Part shown: in pieces, positions 41,329 through 49,736 of the stretch | Layout: every line of letters starts with the position of its first letter | Numbering within the stretch: position 1 is the stretch's first letter | DNA from: Methylobacterium sp. J-076 | Lineage (GTDB): Bacteria; Pseudomonadota; Alphaproteobacteria; Rhizobiales; Beijerinckiaceae | Direction: 5' to 3' | Length of the DNA stretch: 64,000 nt | NCBI RefSeq assembly: GCF_022829405.1 | Contig: NZ_JAKSXW010000121.1 | Location: forward strand, 62,001-126,000 | Translations under genes and position numbers: made by a program | Notes under the pieces: generated by a model | Told to the model about the DNA's origin: nothing | The model's input: only the letters and a program-made list of their open reading frames with translations | Databases searched by the model: none

Positions 41329-41676
41329 TCAATCCTGGCAGGTGATGCGGATCGGGCGGTCGGCCGGCTTGGTGACGGCCGGCTGCTCGATGGCGCCGGT
41401 ATACTCGTCGGCGGCGGCGGTGCCGTAGGAGCCGGCCGAGGCGAAGCCCTGCGATTCGCACCACGCGTTGGCGACGACCTGCCCGCACTCGCTGCCCGGG
41501 GAGGTCAGGCAATCGGCCACGCCGTAGCCGTCGCTGGACGGGATCAGGAAGGTCTTCTCCACGTGGTTCGCCGCCGCCCGGGGCGTCTCGCCGTCGCCGC
41601 CCGCGAGGGCCTGCCCGGCGAGGCCGATCGCCGTCAGCGCAACGATAGCAAGGGATCCGGCAGCACTGCGTCGCAT
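41329..41676 (-). CDS. Small exported cysteine-containing protein (hypothetical)
   Basis: A 115-residue protein with a clear signal peptide (MRRSAAGSLAIVALTAIGLA, cleavage near residue 25). Four cysteines lie in VADCLTSPGSECGQ, AWCESQGF and RITCQD, so two disulphides are possible. It matches no family I recognise. A TTAA-N7-TTAC motif lies about 65 bp upstream. Confidence 0.7.
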   Translation of the reverse strand: MRRSAAGSLAIVALTAIGLAGQALAGGDGETPRAAANHVEKTFLIPSSDGYGVADCLTSPGSECGQVVANAWCESQGFASAGSYGTAAADEYTGAIEQPAVTKPADRPIRITCQD

Positions 41677-41985
41677 GGGGGTTCCTCTGTCACGGGAAGG
41701 GTGACGTGACGATCGCTGAAGGGACGGTCGGAGAGTGGGGTTAAGGAACCCTTACGGTCCCGCTCGACCCGATCGCCCGTCGCCCTTCTCGAATTCCTCA
41801 CGCATTTGCGTTAGCCCCATCGGGCGCCGAGGACCGTCGCGGCGGTGCAACACGCAGCCGGGCCGCGTCCCGCGGCGTGCCACGGTTTCGCCGCTTCCTC
41901 GCCGGAGCGCCGCCCAGGCCCTTGGGGCGCGGGGCGAATTCGAGATGGGTCGCCGGGCGGAAGCGGCCGGGAGGTTCGGGGGTTC
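41677..41985. promoter_or_regulatory. Divergent intergenic region with a CtrA-like motif
   Basis: The 309 bp between the exported-protein gene and cysS contain no gene. At 41741-41755 TTAAGGAACCCTTAC matches the CtrA pattern TTAA-N7-TTAA with one mismatch. It is nearer the exported-protein gene than cysS. The rest is GC-rich without clear structure. Confidence 0.4.
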
Positions 41986-43368
41986 ATGGCGCCGATGTTG
42001 CGGCTCTACAACACGCTGACCGGGCAGAAGGACACCTTCCGCCCGATCGATCCCGCCCATGTGCGCCTCTATGCCTGCGGCCCGACGGTCTACGATGCCG
42101 CCCATATCGGCAACGCCCGGCCGATCGTCGTTTTCGATCTGTTGTTCAGGCTGTTGCGCCGTCTCTACGGGCCGGCGCACGTCACCTACGCGCGCAACGT
42201 CACGGACGTGGACGACAAGATCAACGCCCGGGCGGCGGAGCGCGGCATCACCATCCGCGAGTTGACGGACGGGACGCTGGCGACGTTCCACGCGGACATC
42301 CGCGACCTCGGCATCCTCATGCCGGAGGACGTGAACGTGCCCGGCGAACCGCCCCGTTTCATCGAGCCGCGGGCGACCGATCACATTGCCGAGATGGCGG
42401 CGATGATCGAGGGCCTCGTGGCCGCCGGCCACGCCTACGTCGCGGACGGGCATGTCCTGTTCGACGTGCCCTCGATGCCCGATTACGGCCGTCTCTCGAA
42501 ACGGCCCCTGGACGAGATGGAGGCCGGCGCCCGGGTCGAGGTGGCGCCCTACAAGCGCTCGCCCCTCGATTTCGTGCTGTGGAAGCCGTCGAAGCCGGGC
42601 GAGCCCTCCTGGCCCTCGCCCTGCGGCATCGCCGGGCCTGGACGGCCGGGCTGGCATATCGAATGCTCGGCCATGTCGGCCAAGCACCTCGGCCGGACCT
42701 TCGACATCCATGCCGGTGGAATCGACCTCATCTTCCCCCACCACGAGAACGAGGTGGCCCAGTCGCGCTGCTGCTTCGGCACGCCGGTGATGGCCAACGT
42801 GTGGATGCACAACGGCTTCCTCCAGGTGGAGGGGGAGAAGATGTCGAAGTCCCTCGGCAACTTCATCACCATCCGGCAGGTGCTCGCCGATTGGCCGGGC
42901 GAGGTCGTGCGCCTCAACATGCTCAAGACGCATTACCGGCAGCCGATCGACTGGACCGTCCGGGGCCTCGAAGAGTCCGGTCGGATGCTGGAGCGGTGGT
43001 ACGCGGCGGCCGGCGACGCGGCCCCGGCGGCGGAGACGCCGGAGACCGTGCTGGCGCCCCTCCTCGACGACCTCAACACCCCCGCGTCCCTCGCCGAACT
43101 GCACAAGCTCGACGTTCCGGCGAGCCTGCGGGCCGGGGCCAACCTGTTCGGCTTCCTGCGCCAGACCCGCTCCGAGCGCGAGCATGCGCGGGTGGCGGCC
43201 TCCGGCGTCGACGTGGCGGCGGTCGAAGCGCTGGTCGCCGCGCGGAAGGAGGCCCGGGCCGCCAAGGACTGGGCGGCCTCCGACCGGGCCCGGGACGCGC
43301 TCGCCGCCATGGGCGTGGCGGTGAAGGACAACAAGGACGGCACCACCACCTGGACCGTCGCGGGGTGA
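41986..43368 (+). CDS. cysS: Cysteinyl-tRNA synthetase CysS
   Basis: A class I aminoacyl-tRNA synthetase of 460 residues that charges tRNA-Cys. Zinc cysteine and nucleotide motif [16 protein letters not shown] (HIGN version of HIGH) lie near residue 25, GWHIECSAM near 223, HHENEVAQS near 250 and KMSKSLGNF near 285. ATG 41986 is preceded by a GGGAGG site; the longer upstream frame is not supported. Its stop overlaps the GTG of the protease gene (GTGA). Confidence 0.97.
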   Translation: MAPMLRLYNTLTGQKDTFRPIDPAHVRLYACGPTVYDAAHIGNARPIVVFDLLFRLLRRLYGPAHVTYARNVTDVDDKINARAAERGITIRELTDGTLATFHADIRDLGILMPEDVNVPGEPPRFIEPRATDHIAEMAAMIEGLVAAGHAYVADGHVLFDVPSMPDYGRLSKRPLDEMEAGARVEVAPYKRSPLDFVLWKPSKPGEPSWPSPCGIAGPGRPGWHIECSAMSAKHLGRTFDIHAGGIDLIFPHHENEVAQSRCCFGTPVMANVWMHNGFLQVEGEKMSKSLGNFITIRQVLADWPGEVVRLNMLKTHYRQPIDWTVRGLEESGRMLERWYAAAGDAAPAAETPETVLAPLLDDLNTPASLAELHKLDVPASLRAGANLFGFLRQTRSEREHARVAASGVDVAAVEALVAARKEARAAKDWAASDRARDALAAMGVAVKDNKDGTTTWTVAG

Positions 43369-44147
43369 GCGCGGTCCGCAGCGGGAGCAGGCATTTGCGA
43401 TTCGTCGGACGGGGCCGCTTCCTCCTTGCCGCGGCCATGGCGTGGCTCGCCTCGTCCCCCGCGCTCGCCATCGACGGCGGCGCCGCGGCGGGGAACGACG
43501 CCCTCACCCAGGCCACGGTGGGCATCGGGACGATCACGCGGCCGGAGGAGGCCCTGCGCCTGTCACGCTGTTCGGGCGTGCTCGTGGCGCCGGACCTCGT
43601 GCTGACCGCGGCCCATTGCGTGAACGGCGAGCCGCTCGGGGCGCTGGTGGTCTTCTACCGGGGGGCCAACCCGGTGCGCCCGGTCTACGCGGCGCGGATC
43701 GCCGCCCGCTACAGCCCCGATCCCGGCGAGATGCTGCCCAACGCGGCGCCCGATATCAGCTTGGCCGACCTCTCCGTGGACCTCGCGGTGTTGCGCCTGA
43801 CCGAGCCCGTGCGCGGCCGCCGGCCGGTGCCGCTGGCCAGCGACCCGAGCCGGGTGCCGAAGCACCTGCGATTCGCCGGCACCGGCCTGTCCCGGGCGGG
43901 GGTCGGATACCTGCGCACGACGGGCCTCACGCCGGTCGCCTCCACCAGCACGGGCCTGACTATCGCCCGGGTGGATGGCGGGCGGATCTGCCTCGGTGAT
44001 TCGGGCGGCCCCGTCGTCGCGACGGACCGGGGCGGCACCTATGTTTGGGGCGTGGCCAGTGCGGTCATCGCCAAGTCGGCGCCCTGCGGCCGCTACGTCA
44101 TCGTCGCGCCCGCAGCGCAGGTCTTCTCCGGCTCGGCCGTGCGCTGA
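43365..44147 (+). CDS. Trypsin-like serine protease, exported (S1 family)
   Basis: A 260-residue protein with an N-terminal signal region ([18 protein letters not shown]). The catalytic triad is visible: His in [10 protein letters not shown] near residue 85, Asp in SVDLAVLRL near 143, and Ser in [10 protein letters not shown] near 211. The cysteine pairs of trypsin (SRCSGVLV and AAHC) are present. GTG 43365 overlaps the cysS stop, so it may be translated by coupling although it is functionally unrelated to cysS. Confidence 0.88.
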   Translation: MSAVRSGSRHLRFVGRGRFLLAAAMAWLASSPALAIDGGAAAGNDALTQATVGIGTITRPEEALRLSRCSGVLVAPDLVLTAAHCVNGEPLGALVVFYRGANPVRPVYAARIAARYSPDPGEMLPNAAPDISLADLSVDLAVLRLTEPVRGRRPVPLASDPSRVPKHLRFAGTGLSRAGVGYLRTTGLTPVASTSTGLTIARVDGGRICLGDSGGPVVATDRGGTYVWGVASAVIAKSAPCGRYVIVAPAAQVFSGSAVR

Positions 44148-44186
44148 CCGCGCGGCGGAAGGCCGGCAACGGAACACCCCGCAACG

Positions 44187-44217
44187 AAAAACCCCGCGCG
44201 GCGCGGGCCGGCGGGGT
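44187..44217 (-). terminator. Rho-independent terminator of ctrA
   Basis: Between the convergent protease and ctrA genes, a GC stem with outer arms ACCCCG and CGGGGT is flanked by A5 on the plus strand. On the minus strand this reads as a strong hairpin followed by TTTTT, the classic intrinsic terminator, 28 bp after the ctrA stop. On the plus strand it could also stop the protease transcript. Confidence 0.85.
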
Positions 44218-44244
44218 CGAAGGGCTGGGTGGAGGTGGGGCGGA

Positions 44245-44946
44245 TCAGACCGCCATGCGCTCTTCGCTGTCCATCGGCTCGCGCAGCACGTAGCCGCGAC
44301 CCCAGACGGTCTCGATGTAGTTCTTGCCCTGGCTCGCATTGGCCAGCTTCTTACGCAGCTTACAGATGAAGACGTCGATGATCTTCAACTCGGGCTCGTC
44401 CATGCCGCCGTAGAGATGGTTCAGGAACATCTCCTTGGTGAGGGTCGTGCCCTTCCGGAGCGAGAGGAGTTCCAGCATCTGGTACTCCTTGCCGGTGAGG
44501 TGGACCCGGGCGCCGCCGACTTCGACGGTCTTCTGATCGAGGTTCACGATCAGGTCGCCGGTGGTGATGACCGACTGGGCATGTCCCTTCGAGCGACGGA
44601 CGATGGCGTGGATACGGGCCACCAGTTCGTCCTTGTGGAACGGCTTGGTCAGGTAGTCGTCGGCGCCGAAGCCGAGGCCCTTCACCTTGTCCTCGATCCC
44701 GGCGAGGCCGGAAAGGATCAGGATCGGGGTCTTCACCTTCGCAACCCGGAGGTTGCGGAGCACCTCGTAGCCCGACATGTCGGGCAGGTTCAGATCGAGT
44801 AGGATGATGTCGTAGTCGTACAGCTTGCCGAGGTCGATCCCCTCTTCGCCAAGGTCTGTCGTGTAAGTGTTGAAGTTCTCGGACTTCAGCATCAACTCGA
44901 TGCTTTGCGCAGTCGCGCTGTCGTCCTCGATCAGAAGTACCCGCAT
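44245..44946 (-). CDS. ctrA: Cell cycle response regulator CtrA
   Basis: CtrA is the OmpR-family master regulator of the alphaproteobacterial cell cycle, flagellum and other polar functions. The 233-residue protein has the acidic pocket [11 protein letters not shown], the phosphoacceptor in [13 protein letters not shown] at about residue 51, Lys in TKPFHKDEL, and a winged-helix domain with [33 protein letters not shown] and WGRGYVL. These are close to the conserved CtrA sequence. It ends with a C-terminal tail (ERMAV). It is divergent from fliI, one of the flagellar export genes. Confidence 0.97.
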   Translation of the reverse strand: MRVLLIEDDSATAQSIELMLKSENFNTYTTDLGEEGIDLGKLYDYDIILLDLNLPDMSGYEVLRNLRVAKVKTPILILSGLAGIEDKVKGLGFGADDYLTKPFHKDELVARIHAIVRRSKGHAQSVITTGDLIVNLDQKTVEVGGARVHLTGKEYQMLELLSLRKGTTLTKEMFLNHLYGGMDEPELKIIDVFICKLRKKLANASQGKNYIETVWGRGYVLREPMDSEERMAV

Positions 44947-45320
44947 CGTAGGTCCCCAGCCCAGCCGGCCGTATCAGTGCGCGCACACGTCCCCGTCGAC
45001 AGCCTGCCACCGGCCTGTGGACAGGCGCCCCACCGCTCTTGACGTGAAACGCTATGAGTTAATCGTTAACAAAACCTGATTCCCGCCCGCAAGCTCTTAC
45101 TTGCGCGATCGACCAGATTGGCCGGAGAAAAGTGCCCCCGCCTCGTGGGTGGGACGCCGGAGCGTCCCCTCGATCGTCGCTGGATTCGCCCGCGACCCGT
45201 GTCTAAGTGCTTCGGCCGCAACGCTCCGGCGAAGGGGCGTGACCCGCCTGCCACACCCGCCCTGCAATGCGGGGGGGAGATGGCCGACGAGGGTCCCGGC
45301 GCCGGGCCGCTACAAGCCCG
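44947..45320. promoter_or_regulatory. ctrA / fliI divergent control region
   Basis: The 374 bp carry TTAATCGTTAAC at 45059-45070 (two TTAA half-sites 3 bp apart) and GATTC (a GANTC CcrM methylation site) at 45078-45082, about 130 bp upstream of ctrA. A second GATTC is at about 45182. In Caulobacter the ctrA promoter is controlled by CtrA itself and by GANTC methylation, so the layout is consistent with that scheme. The half-site spacing is not the standard N7. Confidence 0.5.
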
Positions 45321-46724
45321 ATGACCGCAGTGTTAAGGAGGCGGGTAAACGAACCGTTGAGGGCGGGCCCTTTGGCGAACGAGCCGGCAAGAATCGTGAC
45401 TTCTTTGTCCGGCGCCCTGGCCGGCATCGACCAAATCGGGACACTCCAGACCTACGGGCGCGTAGTGGCGATCCGCGGCCTGCTGATCGAGGTCGCCGGC
45501 CCGGTGGCGGCCATGCGCCTGGGCGGGCGCCTGGACGTCGAAGGTGCGGGCGGGCAGGGGGCGATCCCGTGCGAGATCATCGGCTTCCAGGGCGACCGGG
45601 CGCTGGCGATGCCGTTCGGCTCGCTGGAGGGCGTGCGCCGGGGCTGCCCGGCCTATGTCCGGGACGAGGCCGCCGGCGCGATCCGCCCGTCCCCGGCCTG
45701 GCTCGGCCGGGTCATCGACGCCCTGGGGCGGCCGGTGGACGGGCTCGGCCCCCTGCCGCAGGGGCCGGAGATCTATCCGCTCCGGGCCGATCCGCCGCCG
45801 GCCCATGCCCGGCAGCGGGTGGGGGCCCCCCTCGACCTCGGCATCCGCTGCCTCAACACCTTCCTCACGATGTGCGCCGGCCAGCGCATGGGCATCTTCG
45901 CGGGCAGCGGCGTCGGCAAGTCTGTGCTGCTCTCCATGCTCGCGCGCTACACCGCGGCGGACGTGGCGGTCATCGGACTCGTGGGCGAGCGCGGGCGCGA
46001 GGTGCAGGAGTTCCTGCAGGACGATCTGGGGGCGGCGGGCCTCGCCCGTTCCGTGGTGGTGGTGGCGACCTCCGACGAGCCCGCCCTGATGCGCCGCAAC
46101 GCCGCCTACGTCACCCTCTCCGTGGCCGAGCACTTCCGCGATCAGGGCGCGCGGGTGCTGTGCATGATCGACTCGATCACCCGCTTCGCCATGGCCCAGC
46201 GCGACATCGGCCTCGCGGCGGGCGAGCCGCCGACGGCGAAGGGCTACACCCCCACGGTCTTCTCCGAGCTGCCGCGTCTGCTGGAGCGGGCCGGGCCGGG
46301 GACCGGGGCGGGGACGATCTCGGCCCTCTTCACCGTGCTGGTGGAGGGCGACGACCACAACGAGCCGGTGGCCGATGCGGTCCGCGGCATCCTCGACGGG
46401 CACATCGTCATGGAGCGCGCCATCGCCGAGCGCGGGCGCTACCCGGCGATCAACGTGCTCCGATCGGTGTCCCGCACCATGCCCCGCTCCTGCGATCCGG
46501 CCTACCTGCCGGTGGTGCGCCGGGCGCGCCGGGTGCTCTCCACCTACGCGGACATGGAGGAGCTGATCCGCCTCGGCGCCTACCGGGCCGGCTCGTCGCA
46601 GGAGGTCGATGAAGCGGTCGCTCTCATGCCAGATCTTGAGGCTTTTCTGGGGCAGGGTAAGGAAGAAGCAACGTCCATAGGCGATGGTTACGCACGGCTC
46701 GCCCAGATCGTCGGGGGGAGCTGA
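45321..46724 (+). CDS. fliI: Flagellar export ATPase FliI
   Basis: FliI is the hexameric ATPase that energises flagellar type III export. The 467-residue protein has the P-loop [13 protein letters not shown] near residue 195, [11 protein letters not shown] near 226, [11 protein letters not shown] near 250, [16 protein letters not shown] near 285, and a C-terminal REVDEA-type end (QEVDEAVAL). The start is uncertain: ATG 45321 is used, but AAGGAGG at 45335-45341 is a strong ribosome site within the reading frame, and a TTG at 45357 would then give 455 residues. fliJ follows 60 bp later. Confidence 0.94.
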   Translation: MTAVLRRRVNEPLRAGPLANEPARIVTSLSGALAGIDQIGTLQTYGRVVAIRGLLIEVAGPVAAMRLGGRLDVEGAGGQGAIPCEIIGFQGDRALAMPFGSLEGVRRGCPAYVRDEAAGAIRPSPAWLGRVIDALGRPVDGLGPLPQGPEIYPLRADPPPAHARQRVGAPLDLGIRCLNTFLTMCAGQRMGIFAGSGVGKSVLLSMLARYTAADVAVIGLVGERGREVQEFLQDDLGAAGLARSVVVVATSDEPALMRRNAAYVTLSVAEHFRDQGARVLCMIDSITRFAMAQRDIGLAAGEPPTAKGYTPTVFSELPRLLERAGPGTGAGTISALFTVLVEGDDHNEPVADAVRGILDGHIVMERAIAERGRYPAINVLRSVSRTMPRSCDPAYLPVVRRARRVLSTYADMEELIRLGAYRAGSSQEVDEAVALMPDLEAFLGQGKEEATSIGDGYARLAQIVGGS

Positions 46725-46784
46725 TAAGCGTCGCGCATCGGGCGGCAATGGCCGGCGCGCATCGCGTGGAGTGAGCGTTCCCCA

Positions 46785-47192
46785 ATGAAATCGCGTGACA
46801 CGCTGATCCGCCTGCGCCGCTTCCAGGTCGATGAGAAGCGTCGCCGCGTCACTCAAATCGAAATGATGATGGCGGACTTCAACCGCATGGCGACCGAGCT
46901 CGACCGGGAGGTCGCCATGGAGGAGGCGCGGGCGGGCATCACCGATGTCGCCCACTTCGCCTACCCGACCTATGCCCGCGCCGCGGCGACCCGCCGGGAC
47001 AACATGCGCCAGTCGGCCCAGGCCCTCGAAGGCCAGCTGGCCGAGGCGAAGGCCGAGCTCGGCGAGGCGTTCGAGGAACTGAAGAAGGTCGAGATCCTGG
47101 ACGACCGGGAGCGTTCGGCCGAGCGGGCCGCCGAATCCGCCCGCGATCAGGCGGCGATGGACGGCATCGGCCTCTCCCGCGCCCGCGCCTGA
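46785..47192 (+). CDS. fliJ: Flagellar export protein FliJ
   Basis: A 135-residue, charged, mostly alpha-helical protein that fits FliJ, the coiled-coil stalk of the FliI ATPase. KSRDTLIRLRRFQVDEKRRR at the N-terminus and ALEGQLAEAKAELGEAFEEL near residue 85 show heptad-like spacing. The ATG lies 60 bp after fliI and on the same strand, the standard fliI-fliJ order. The identification rests on position, length and coiled-coil character, as FliJ sequences vary. Confidence 0.9.
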   Translation: MKSRDTLIRLRRFQVDEKRRRVTQIEMMMADFNRMATELDREVAMEEARAGITDVAHFAYPTYARAAATRRDNMRQSAQALEGQLAEAKAELGEAFEELKKVEILDDRERSAERAAESARDQAAMDGIGLSRARA

Positions 47193-47338
47193 CGCGCACC
47201 TGAATCGGGAGCCCCGCCGGGCTTGCACGAAAGCGTCACGATCGGGTGACATGGGAGCGCGCCAGCAGCCGGGTTCGACCGGGTTGCGGCGCGCCGGATA
47301 GTGGCGCATCAGGGGTCGTTCCCGAGGCGTCGGTGTCC

Positions 47339-48406
47339 ATGAAGAAGCTCAGCGAGTTCATCTGGCCGGTGATCGGCCTCGCGGCCGTCGTGATCTCCGG
47401 CTACTTCCTGTATCAGGAACTCAAGACGACCTCGATTTCCGCTATCGGCGACGCGATCCTGGCGATTCCTCCGCATCGGATCCTGCTGGCGGGGCTTTCA
47501 ACCCTGGTCGCCTACGCGGCGCTCGCCTGGTACGACCGGATCGCGCTGCTGCACCTCGGGGTGCGCCACATCTCGTGGCTGTTCGTCTCGCTCTGCTCCT
47601 TCACCACCTACGCGCTCTCGCACAATATCGGCGCCTCGGTCTTCTCCGGCGCGCTGGTGCGCTACCGCGCCTACACGGCCAAGGGGCTCTCGGCGGCGCA
47701 GGTGGCCGTCCTCGTCGCCCTGTGCTCCTTCACGTTCTTCCTCGGCACGGTGCTGCTCGGCGGCATGACGCTGGTCATCGATCCGCAGCTCCTCTCCCGG
47801 CTCGACGGCAAGCTGCCGGGCTTCCTGACCGATCCGAAGACCGCCCTCGTCGTCGGCGCCTGCATGCTCGGCTTCGTCGCCCTCTACGCCCTGGGCTCGA
47901 TCCTGCACATGCGGCCGCTGCACGTCCGGTCGTTCAAGCTCGAATATCCGCGCCCCGGCATCATGGTGCGGCAGCTCCTGGCGGCGCCCCTCGAGCTGCT
48001 CGGCGCGGCCGGCATCATCTATTTCGCCCTGCCGGATGCGATGAACCCCGGCTTCATCCCGGTGCTGGCGATCTTCCTCGCCTCGTTCTCCGTCGCCCTG
48101 GCCTCCCACGCCCCCGGCGGCCTCGGCGTGTTCGAGATCGTGTTCATCACCGCGATGCACATCACCGACGTCGCCCAGAAGGATGCGATCATCGCGGCGG
48201 TGATCGTCTTCCGCATCTTCTATTTCTGGATCCCGGCGCTGATCTCGATCGTCGTGGTGGTCGCCTTCGAGCGTTCGAGGCTGGCGGCGGCGATCGGCAC
48301 CGCCGCCCATCCGAAGCCGCAGCGGCCCGTGCCGGAGGCGCCCGTCACCGTGCCCGGCCTCGACGCCCACGAGATGGAGCGGGACCTGAAGCGCAAGGCG
48401 GTCTGA
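47339..48406 (+). CDS. LPG synthase-like (UPF0104) integral membrane protein
   Basis: A 355-residue membrane protein with about eight helices, matching the flippase-like transmembrane domain of lysylphosphatidylglycerol synthases (LPG_synthase_TM) without the C-terminal aminoacyl transferase. Landmarks are HNIGASVFSGALVRYRAY near residue 97, and SHAPGGLGVFEIVFI near 258, a family signature. Its role may be lipid or glycolipid handling. GTG 47333 is an alternative start. It ends 8 bp before the convergent diguanylate cyclase gene. Confidence 0.85.
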   Translation: MKKLSEFIWPVIGLAAVVISGYFLYQELKTTSISAIGDAILAIPPHRILLAGLSTLVAYAALAWYDRIALLHLGVRHISWLFVSLCSFTTYALSHNIGASVFSGALVRYRAYTAKGLSAAQVAVLVALCSFTFFLGTVLLGGMTLVIDPQLLSRLDGKLPGFLTDPKTALVVGACMLGFVALYALGSILHMRPLHVRSFKLEYPRPGIMVRQLLAAPLELLGAAGIIYFALPDAMNPGFIPVLAIFLASFSVALASHAPGGLGVFEIVFITAMHITDVAQKDAIIAAVIVFRIFYFWIPALISIVVVVAFERSRLAAAIGTAAHPKPQRPVPEAPVTVPGLDAHEMERDLKRKAV

Positions 48407-48414
48407 AACGGCCT

Positions 48415-49560
48415 TCAGGCGACGTTCCGGAGCGTCGCCGCCTCCGCCGTCGCCCCGCCGCCGCACGCGGCGATGCCGCCGCCCATGCGCTTGATGCGAT
48501 AGGACGCCTCGTCGGCGTGGCGGAGCAGTTCCTCGAGCCGGCACCCGTCCGCCCCGGCCCAGGCATAGCCGAGGCTGACGCCGACGCTGAGGTTCCGTCC
48601 GGCGACGGCGATGGGCTCCCGCAGCGCCCGGTTCACCGCCTTGGCCAGATCCTCCACCTCCCCGGGCCGGTGGATATGGCGCTGGAGCACCACGAATTCG
48701 TCTCCGCCGATGCGGGCGACGGTGGCGTCCTCGGGAACGGCGGCGACGAGCCGGCGGGCGATCTCGGCGAGGACGGTATCGCCCGCCGCATGTCCGAACC
48801 GGTCGTTGATGATCTTGAAGCCGTCGAGGTCCATGCTGTGGACCGCCACGGAGGTCCCGGCCTGCGGGGCGAAGCTCCCGAACGCCTCCCGCAGGCCCAG
48901 CCGGTTGGCCACGCCCGTCAGCGGATCGTTGCGGGCCAGCCGCGCCATCTTGATCCGCGTGGCGACGTGCCAGACGGCGGTGCGGTGCACGTGGCGCACA
49001 CTCTCGAACGAGCCGACCAGGAAGACGCCGAAGATCAGGGCGGTCAGGCGGTGGGTGGTGTTCTCCCACGACGCCGCGGCGATGATCGCCGGGGTGCCCG
49101 CGACGATCAGGGCCGCGACCGCGATGAGCGGCCGGATCGCGACCCGCCCGACGATGCCGGAGCCGTAGCCGAACATCATCCCCGTCGCGAGCAGCTGCAA
49201 CTGCACGTCGGGCTGCCGGAAGACGCTGCAAGCGCCGGCGCCGACCGCGGAGGCCATTCCCAGGGTCACGAGGGCATGGGCCGCCTCGAAGCGGGTCGTC
49301 ATCCGGGCGTGGGCCGGGCGCGTGCGGGTGTGGTGCGCCTGCCAGGCCATGAGCCCGAGCTTGGCCACGCAGGACAGCCCACCCCAGATCGCGGCGGCGA
49401 GCAGGATGACCGAGCCGGTCGCGGCGTAGGTGAACAGGTTCACGCCGACGAGGGTCAGCCCCATGATGCTGGTCGGGACCGGCGAATGGGCGAGGTCCGC
49501 CACGAGAGCCACCCGCACCTCCGGCGTCTCGCGAAGGACTTGCGGTCGGATGGTCTCCAC
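48415..49560 (-). CDS. Membrane-bound diguanylate cyclase (GGDEF)
   Basis: A 381-residue protein with six or so N-terminal membrane helices (about 30-200) and a C-terminal GGDEF domain. The active-site motif ARIGGDEFVVL is intact, with the substrate strand HSMDLDGFKIINDRFGHAAGD. The RxxD inhibitory site five residues before GGDEF is replaced (PEDA), so product inhibition at that site is unlikely. It would make cyclic di-GMP, which often controls flagella and exopolysaccharide, both encoded nearby. Confidence 0.92.
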   Translation of the reverse strand: METIRPQVLRETPEVRVALVADLAHSPVPTSIMGLTLVGVNLFTYAATGSVILLAAAIWGGLSCVAKLGLMAWQAHHTRTRPAHARMTTRFEAAHALVTLGMASAVGAGACSVFRQPDVQLQLLATGMMFGYGSGIVGRVAIRPLIAVAALIVAGTPAIIAAASWENTTHRLTALIFGVFLVGSFESVRHVHRTAVWHVATRIKMARLARNDPLTGVANRLGLREAFGSFAPQAGTSVAVHSMDLDGFKIINDRFGHAAGDTVLAEIARRLVAAVPEDATVARIGGDEFVVLQRHIHRPGEVEDLAKAVNRALREPIAVAGRNLSVGVSLGYAWAGADGCRLEELLRHADEASYRIKRMGGGIAACGGGATAEAATLRNVA

Positions 49561-49736
49561 GGATGGCCCTTCAGCTCAAGCCCTCGGTTGGGGCTCGAAG
49601 AAGGCGCCGAATGAATTAAGGATCGATTTCGCAAAACCTACAATTGCAGGACGGCGATACCATTCGATCCGCCGGTCGTGCTTTCGCACGGGACAGGCGG
49701 CGCAGACGGTGGCCGAACCGGGCATGCCCGCAGGGC

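Noticed and set aside
45059..45070. A full CtrA box upstream of ctrA
   Set aside because: The two TTAA half-sites are only 3 bp apart rather than 7, so it is listed only as suggestive half-sites.
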